Origin: Pseudomonadota bacterium
GTDB taxonomy: Bacteria > Pseudomonadota > Gammaproteobacteria > Xanthomonadales > Rhodanobacteraceae
Assembly (NCBI GenBank): GCA_023430685.1
Contig: JAEYZH010000105.1
Location: 1 to 9,890, forward strand
Direction: 5' to 3'
DNA length: 9,890 nucleotides
The notes under the pieces were generated by a model. That model was not told where the DNA came from and searched no databases. It was given only the letters and a program-made list of their open reading frames with translations. The position numbers were made by a program, and so were the translations under genes. Within the stretch, counting starts at the first letter, position 1; every line of letters starts with the position of its first letter. Below are positions 6,267-9,890 of the stretch, piece by piece.

Positions 6267-6284
6267 CGCCCCCCCTTGGGGGCG
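6267..6284. terminator. GC hairpin between convergent rpoH and ABC exporter genes
   Basis: CGCCCCC (6267-6273) and GGGGGCG (6278-6284) form a perfect 7-base-pair stem with a CCTT loop, midway between convergent genes where a bidirectional terminator is expected. Neither side has a true T-tract (TCTGCATTTG follows on the plus strand), so it is at best a weak intrinsic terminator. Confidence 0.4.
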
Positions 6285-6323
6285 TCTGCATTTGTGCACC
6301 GGTCCATCGCTTCCCGCAGCCGC

Positions 6324-6372
6324 TCGCCCCTCGCCCCTCGCCCCTCGCCCCTCGCCCCTCGTCCCTAGCCCC
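6324..6372 (-). repeat. Heptamer tandem array D (C-rich on plus strand), 3' of the ABC exporter
   Basis: Seven units. On the minus strand, starting six bases after the exporter stop, they read GGGGCTA, GGGACGA, then GGGGCGA five times. This is the same opening order (CTA, then ACGA, then homogeneous GGGGCGA) as array A after gspF. It faces array C as an inverted pair across about 89 bases. Confidence 0.96.
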
Positions 6373-6378
6373 TGCGCC

Positions 6379-8301
6379 TCACCGATACCCCGCCGCCTGC
6401 AACTCGAACAATTCCGCGTAGCGCCGGCCGGCGGCGAGCAATTCCTCGTGCGTGCCCGATTCCTCGATGCGGCCGCCTTCGAGCACGAGGATGCGGTCGG
6501 CCATGCGCACGGTCGAGAAGCGATGCGAGATCAGCACGGCGGTCTTGCCGCGCGAGAGTTCCTTGAAGCGTTCGAAGACCTGGAACTCCGAGCGCGCATC
6601 GAGCGCGGCAGTCGGTTCGTCGAGGATCAGCACGGCGGCGTCGCGCATGTACGCGCGCGCGATCGCGATCTTCTGCCACTCGCCCCCGGACAGTTCCACG
6701 CCGTCCTGGAAGCGCCGGCCGAGCACCTGTTCCCAGGCATTGGGCAATCGCTCGACCACCGCGTCCGCGAGGCTCTGCGCGGCCGCGTGTTCGATGCGCG
6801 CGCGGTCCTCGCGCGCGTCGATGCGGCCGACCGCGATGTTGTCGGCCGCGCTGAACGCATAGCGCACGAAATCCTGGAAGATCACGCCGATGTTCGCGCG
6901 CAGGTCCTCGAGGTCGTAGTCGCGCAGGTCCTGGCCGTCGAGCAGGATGCGGCCTTCGTCGGGGTCGTACAGCCGCGCGAGCAGCTTTACCAGCGTGGTC
7001 TTGCCGGCGCCGTTCTCGCCGACCAGCGCGAGCACCTCGCCCGCGCGCAACTCGAACGAGAGCTCGCGCACGGCCCAGCGTTGCGCGCCCGGGTAGCGGA
7101 AGCCGACCGCCTCGAAGCGGAAACCTTCGCGCACTGGCTGCGGGAACCGCAGCGCACCGGGCTTGGACACGATCTCGGGTTGCACATCGAAGAACGAGTA
7201 GAGGTCGTCGAGGTAGAGCGCCTGGCCCGCGAGCTGGGAAAAGCCGATCAGGAGGTTCTCGATGAGGTTGCGCAGGCGCCGGAACGAGCCCGAGAGGAAC
7301 GTGAGATCGCCAATGCTGAAGTCCCCGCGCAGCGTGCGCCACGCGATCAACGCATACGCCGCGTAGTAGCCGAGCGTGCCGAGCGCCGCGAACACGCTGC
7401 CCCACAGCGCACGCCGCCGCGCGAGCACGCGGTTGGCCGCGTAGAAGCGTTCGGCGAGTTCGCGGTAGCGTTCGATCAGGAAGCGGTGCAGGCCGAAGAT
7501 CTTCACTTCCTTCGCGCTTTCGACGCTCGCGCCGGTCTGGCGCAGATAGTCGAGCGCGCGCCGTTCCGGCGTCCATGCGTAGTTCAAGGTGTAGCTCTGC
7601 GCGTTGAAATGCGCTTCGCCGAGGAACGCGGGCACGAGCGCGACCACGAGCAATGCGATCAGCCACGGTGCGAACACGATGACGCCCGCGGCGAGGCTCG
7701 CGACCGTGACGAGGTCCTGCGCCTGGCCGAACAACTGGCCCATCAGCGCGCTGCGGCCCATCGTCTGCCGGCGCGCGCGGTCGAGGCGGTCCTGCATCTC
7801 GCTGTCCTCGAAGTCCTCGAGGTCGAGCGTCGCCGCATGCTCCATCAGGCGGATGCTGGTCGCGTTGGTGTACTTCTCCGACAGCAGCGCGTCGAGCAGC
7901 GACACCACGCGGCCGAGCAGGTCGGAGACGACCGCGAGGCCGAACTCGAGCGCGAGGAACAGCGCGAGATCGTCGAGTCGCCCGCTTGCGAATGCGGCGG
8001 GCAATGCGTCGACCACGAGGCCGCCCTGCACCAGCGCGACCACTTCGTCGATGATGAGCTTGCCGACGTAGAGCGTCAGCACCGGCAGCAGCGCGCGCAG
8101 CACGCGCAGCGCGAGGTTCGCGGCCAGCAGCGGCGGACTCGTGTGCCAGAGCTCGCGCAGGAAAGGCGGCAGGTTGCGCAACGCGCCGACGCGCTCGCGC
8201 AGGTTCTTCGGCTGCGGCGGCGGCGCCGCGCCGTGCGGCCCGCGCCCGGCCGGCGCCGCGCCCGGCGTGCTTCGCCCTCCCATGCTGTACTGGCGTGGCA
8301 T
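6379..8301 (-). CDS. ABC exporter, fused permease and ATP-binding domains
   Basis: The 640-residue protein is a half-transporter of the MsbA/MdlB-like exporter group. Residues 1-35 are a Pro/Gly/Ala-rich cytoplasmic extension. The membrane domain spans about 55-375, with clear hydrophobic segments at about 58-80, 112-130, 196-226 and 302-322, and coupling regions such as ASVESAKEVKIFGLHRF (258-274). The ATPase domain follows at about 393-640: Walker A GENGAGKTT at 428-436, Q-loop Q476 (IFQDF), signature LSGGEWQ at 537-543, Walker B VLILDEPT with Glu562, and H-loop His593 (ISHR). All catalytic residues are intact, so it should be active as a dimer. The substrate cannot be read from sequence; lipid, peptide or drug are all possible. 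The ATG at 8301 is chosen because GGAGGA lies just upstream; the frame is open much further but without coding support. It is convergent with rpoH and divergent from a winged-helix regulator. Confidence 0.9.
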   Translation of the reverse strand: MPRQYSMGGRSTPGAAPAGRGPHGAAPPPQPKNLRERVGALRNLPPFLRELWHTSPPLLAANLALRVLRALLPVLTLYVGKLIIDEVVALVQGGLVVDALPAAFASGRLDDLALFLALEFGLAVVSDLLGRVVSLLDALLSEKYTNATSIRLMEHAATLDLEDFEDSEMQDRLDRARRQTMGRSALMGQLFGQAQDLVTVASLAAGVIVFAPWLIALLVVALVPAFLGEAHFNAQSYTLNYAWTPERRALDYLRQTGASVESAKEVKIFGLHRFLIERYRELAERFYAANRVLARRRALWGSVFAALGTLGYYAAYALIAWRTLRGDFSIGDLTFLSGSFRRLRNLIENLLIGFSQLAGQALYLDDLYSFFDVQPEIVSKPGALRFPQPVREGFRFEAVGFRYPGAQRWAVRELSFELRAGEVLALVGENGAGKTTLVKLLARLYDPDEGRILLDGQDLRDYDLEDLRANIGVIFQDFVRYAFSAADNIAVGRIDAREDRARIEHAAAQSLADAVVERLPNAWEQVLGRRFQDGVELSGGEWQKIAIARAYMRDAAVLILDEPTAALDARSEFQVFERFKELSRGKTAVLISHRFSTVRMADRILVLEGGRIEESGTHEELLAAGRRYAELFELQAAGYR

Positions 8302-8304
8302 CCG

Positions 8305-8310
8305 TCCTCC
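8305..8310 (-). promoter_or_regulatory. Ribosome binding site deciding the ABC exporter start
   Basis: On the minus strand GGAGGA precedes the ATG at 8299-8301 by three bases, a short spacing. The next in-frame ATG (8281-8283, MGGRST) is 21 bases after the site and has none of its own, so the upstream ATG is preferred. Confidence 0.65.
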
Positions 8311-8459
8311 ATGGCGCAGCGCCCGCGCCGCGAATGCAAAGCATCGCATGCGGATCCCTAACGCGCGTCGACTCGCGTGGCGATGTCGCCAGCGGGTGCG
8401 TTTCGACGGCGCGGGCTGCTGCGCTGCGTCCCGCGCGAACGGCAATGGATGCGCGTTCT

Positions 8460-8493
8460 CCCTGAGCGCAGGCCGAAGGCCGGAGTCGAAGGG
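8460..8493. repeat. Likely interspersed palindromic repeat
   Basis: The segment opens with CCCTGAGCGCAGGCC and closes with GGCCGGAGTCGAAGGG around a central GAA, giving a GGCC-GAA-GGCC hairpin core. I recognise this pattern (TTCGACTCCGG, then CCTTCGGCC, then GCTCAGGG on the other strand) as a short extragenic repeat seen in many GC-rich proteobacterial chromosomes. Only one copy is in the window, so repetition here cannot be shown directly. Confidence 0.45.
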
Positions 8494-8606
8494 CCCGATC
8501 GTCCCGGCAATGCGGCCGCACGCGTTCCGACTTCGCCGCGCCCTCTCGCGCCCGCGCGAACGGTCGAGTCGGCTCGCGCCCCGCCCGGAGCCGACGGCGC
8601 ATGCGC

Positions 8607-8612
8607 TACCCT
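8607..8612 (+). promoter_or_regulatory. Possible -10 box for a leaderless transcript of the regulator gene
   Basis: TACCCT fits the TANNNT pattern and ends seven bases before the ATG at 8620, so transcription could begin at or next to the start codon. No Shine-Dalgarno sequence lies at normal distance from that ATG, and no good -35 is seen. Confidence 0.3.
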
Positions 8613-8619
8613 CGTGCAG

Positions 8620-9890
8620 ATGGATGACGATGTACTCGAATTCGGCGAGTTCCGCTTCGTGCCGAAGGCGCGCGAACTCACGCGCGCCGGTGTCCCGGTC
8701 GAGCTGCCGCGGCGCAGCTTCGAATGCCTCGAATACCTCGTGCGCCACCGCGATCGCGCGGTCCATCGCGACGAACTCGTCGAGGCGGTGTTCAGGCGTC
8801 CGAACGTATCGGATGCGCAGCTCGGCCAGGTCGTGCTGCGCACGCGCCGCGCGCTCGACGACGACGGTGCGCTGCAGCGCGTGATCCGCACGGTACCGGG
8901 CCACGGCTATCGCTGGGTGGCGCCGGTCGACGTGGTCGCAGCCGATGCAGCGCCGGCCGCGGCGCCGCAACCGCGCGAAGTCGACCCCGATGCTGCACCA
9001 CCCATGTCCGGCGTCGACACTGGGCGCACCGTGTCGATCCCGCGCCGCCGGGCCCGCGGCGTGCTCGTGCCGCTGGCGATCGCGTCGATGCTCGCCGCGG
9101 CGGTGCTCGCATGGATCGTCGATGCGCCGCGCGAGGTGCCCGCGCCATCACCCTCGGCGGCGACCGAGGTGCCGGCGCGCCTGCCCCCGAGCGGCTCGCC
9201 CGCGCCGACCGTGGTGCTGCCGCTCGCGGTCGATGGCCGTGGCGAGGACGGATGGATCCGGCTCGGTGCGATGGATCTCGTCGCCGAGCGGCTGCGCCAG
9301 TCCGGAATCGGCGTGCCGCCGAGCGAGGCCGTGCTCGGCCTGCTGCACGCAGCGGGCGTCGAAGGCGAGGATGCCGCTGCGCGCGCGCGTGACGTGTTCG
9401 ACGCGTCGCTCGTCGTGCGCGGCCGCGCGGTGCGCGAGGGCGGTCGCTGGACAGTCGAACTCGCGGCGTTGCCGCGCGAGGGCATCGCGATCCCGGTGTC
9501 GTCGAGCTCGCCCGACGCGATGCAGGCGGCACGCGACGCGTCCGACCTGCTGCTCGCCGCACTCGGTCGCATCGCGCCGGACTTGGCCGAACGCGACCAC
9601 GCGCTCGACGACGTGCTGCAACGCGCGCGCGCCGCGATGCTCGCGAACGAGCTCGACACCGCGCGCACGATCCTCGAATCGTCGCGCGAACTCGCTGCCG
9701 CGCCGGAGCAACTCGCGTATCGCCTCTCGCTCGTGGACTTCCGCGCCGGCCGACTCGACGCGACCGAGTCCGCGCTCGATGCGCTGCTGGACGGCAGCAC
9801 GGCGCGCGCCGATCCGCGCTTTCGCGCGGACGTCCTGAGCGCGCGCGGCGCGACGCGCACGCGGCGTGGCGCGTTCGCCGAGGGCGGGCG
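8620..9890 (+). CDS. Membrane-anchored winged-helix (CadC/OmpR-type) regulator with TPR-like region, 3' end outside window
   Basis: The frame from ATG 8620 is open for 423 codons to the window edge. Residues 1-105 form an OmpR/PhoB-type winged-helix DNA-binding domain: FGEFRFVPKARELTRAG at the start, recognition helix about 64-79 (SDAQLGQVVLRTRRAL), and a wing ending in TVPGHGYRW. A Pro/Ala-rich linker and an RRRAR cluster (142-146) precede one membrane segment at about 148-167, so the C-terminal part should lie in the periplasm. This part contains a second low-complexity linker, an alpha/beta region from about 197 to 310 (TVVLPLAV at its start), and Ala/Leu-rich helical pairs from about 327 that look like tetratricopeptide repeats. 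The layout is that of CadC-like one-component sensors, which read a periplasmic or membrane signal and bind DNA directly. There is no receiver domain, so no phosphorylation is expected. It is divergent from the ABC exporter and may control it, which is inference. Confidence 0.87.
   Translation, partial: MDDDVLEFGEFRFVPKARELTRAGVPVELPRRSFECLEYLVRHRDRAVHRDELVEAVFRRPNVSDAQLGQVVLRTRRALDDDGALQRVIRTVPGHGYRWVAPVDVVAADAAPAAAPQPREVDPDAAPPMSGVDTGRTVSIPRRRARGVLVPLAIASMLAAAVLAWIVDAPREVPAPSPSAATEVPARLPPSGSPAPTVVLPLAVDGRGEDGWIRLGAMDLVAERLRQSGIGVPPSEAVLGLLHAAGVEGEDAAARARDVFDASLVVRGRAVREGGRWTVELAALPREGIAIPVSSSSPDAMQAARDASDLLLAALGRIAPDLAERDHALDDVLQRARAAMLANELDTARTILESSRELAAAPEQLAYRLSLVDFRAGRLDATESALDALLDGSTARADPRFRADVLSARGATRTRRGAFAEGG

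Larger units (their letters stand above)
8302..8619. other. Divergent intergenic region between the ABC exporter and the winged-helix regulator
   Basis: This 318-base region must carry the promoters of both divergent genes. I see no open reading frame with coding character in it. It holds the exporter ribosome binding site (8305-8310), two neighbouring imperfect palindromes (8361-8378, centred on GTCGAC, and 8379-8390, GGCGA-TG-TCGCC), a 34-base dyad-containing segment at 8460-8493 that resembles an interspersed repeat, and a TACCCT box just ahead of the regulator start. No convincing -35/-10 pair was found for the exporter. Confidence 0.5.

Noticed and set aside
6292..8361. A 689-codon plus-strand open frame opposite the ABC exporter.
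   Set aside because: The minus strand encodes an exporter with every ABC motif intact. The plus-strand frame begins in translated heptamer repeat (Pro/Leu/Ala-rich), is highly Arg/Glu/Ala/His-biased, and is a GC-rich shadow.
8302..8970. N-terminal extension of the ABC exporter frame up to an 863-residue protein.
   Set aside because: The extra residues would run through the intergenic region and antisense to the winged-helix domain. A good GGAGGA site marks the ATG at 8301, and 640 residues is a normal half-transporter length.

Overview
The window is a stretch of very GC-rich bacterial chromosome. The strong third-position G/C preference, the ftsE-ftsX-rpoH gene neighbourhood and the G-rich heptamer repeats at gene borders suggest a gammaproteobacterium of the order Lysobacterales (Xanthomonadales), possibly Rhodanobacteraceae. 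That placement is inference from sequence character, not a database result. No tRNA, rRNA, CRISPR array, insertion sequence or integrase was found. LAYOUT. From the left edge: the 3' end of a small gene of unknown function with an HERAH motif; an orphan type II secretion platform gene (gspF); a pair of facing heptamer-repeat arrays; a tightly overlapped four-gene operon ftsE - ftsX - two-receiver response regulator - ung, in which each junction is a 4-base ATGA or GTGA overlap; a 200-base control region carrying a perfect CIRCE operator and sigma-E-like promoter sequences; rpoH (heat-shock sigma-32); a second pair of facing heptamer arrays around a GC hairpin, in the gap between convergent genes; on the minus strand an ATP-binding/permease ABC exporter; and, divergent from it, a membrane-anchored OmpR/CadC-type winged-helix regulator that runs off the right edge. 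HOW THE GENES WORK TOGETHER. FtsE and FtsX form the inner-membrane ABC complex that controls cell-wall hydrolases at the division site. The downstream double receiver and uracil-DNA glycosylase are translationally coupled to them and so probably share their transcript. rpoH has its own regulatory region. Its CIRCE element (TTAGCACTC-N9-GAGTGCTAA) means the repressor HrcA very probably controls the heat-shock sigma factor itself, and a sigma-E-like promoter appears to overlap that operator. Cytoplasmic heat-shock and envelope-stress signals may therefore meet at one short site. MOST UNUSUAL POINTS. (1) CIRCE in front of rpoH. (2) Two inverted pairs of GGGGCGA-type heptamer arrays that start within 1-8 bases of stop codons, one of which ends exactly at the ftsE ATG and replaces its Shine-Dalgarno sequence. 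(3) A first receiver domain with Ser in place of the phospho-acceptor Asp, fused to an intact second receiver. (4) A regulator gene whose start codon could be leaderless.
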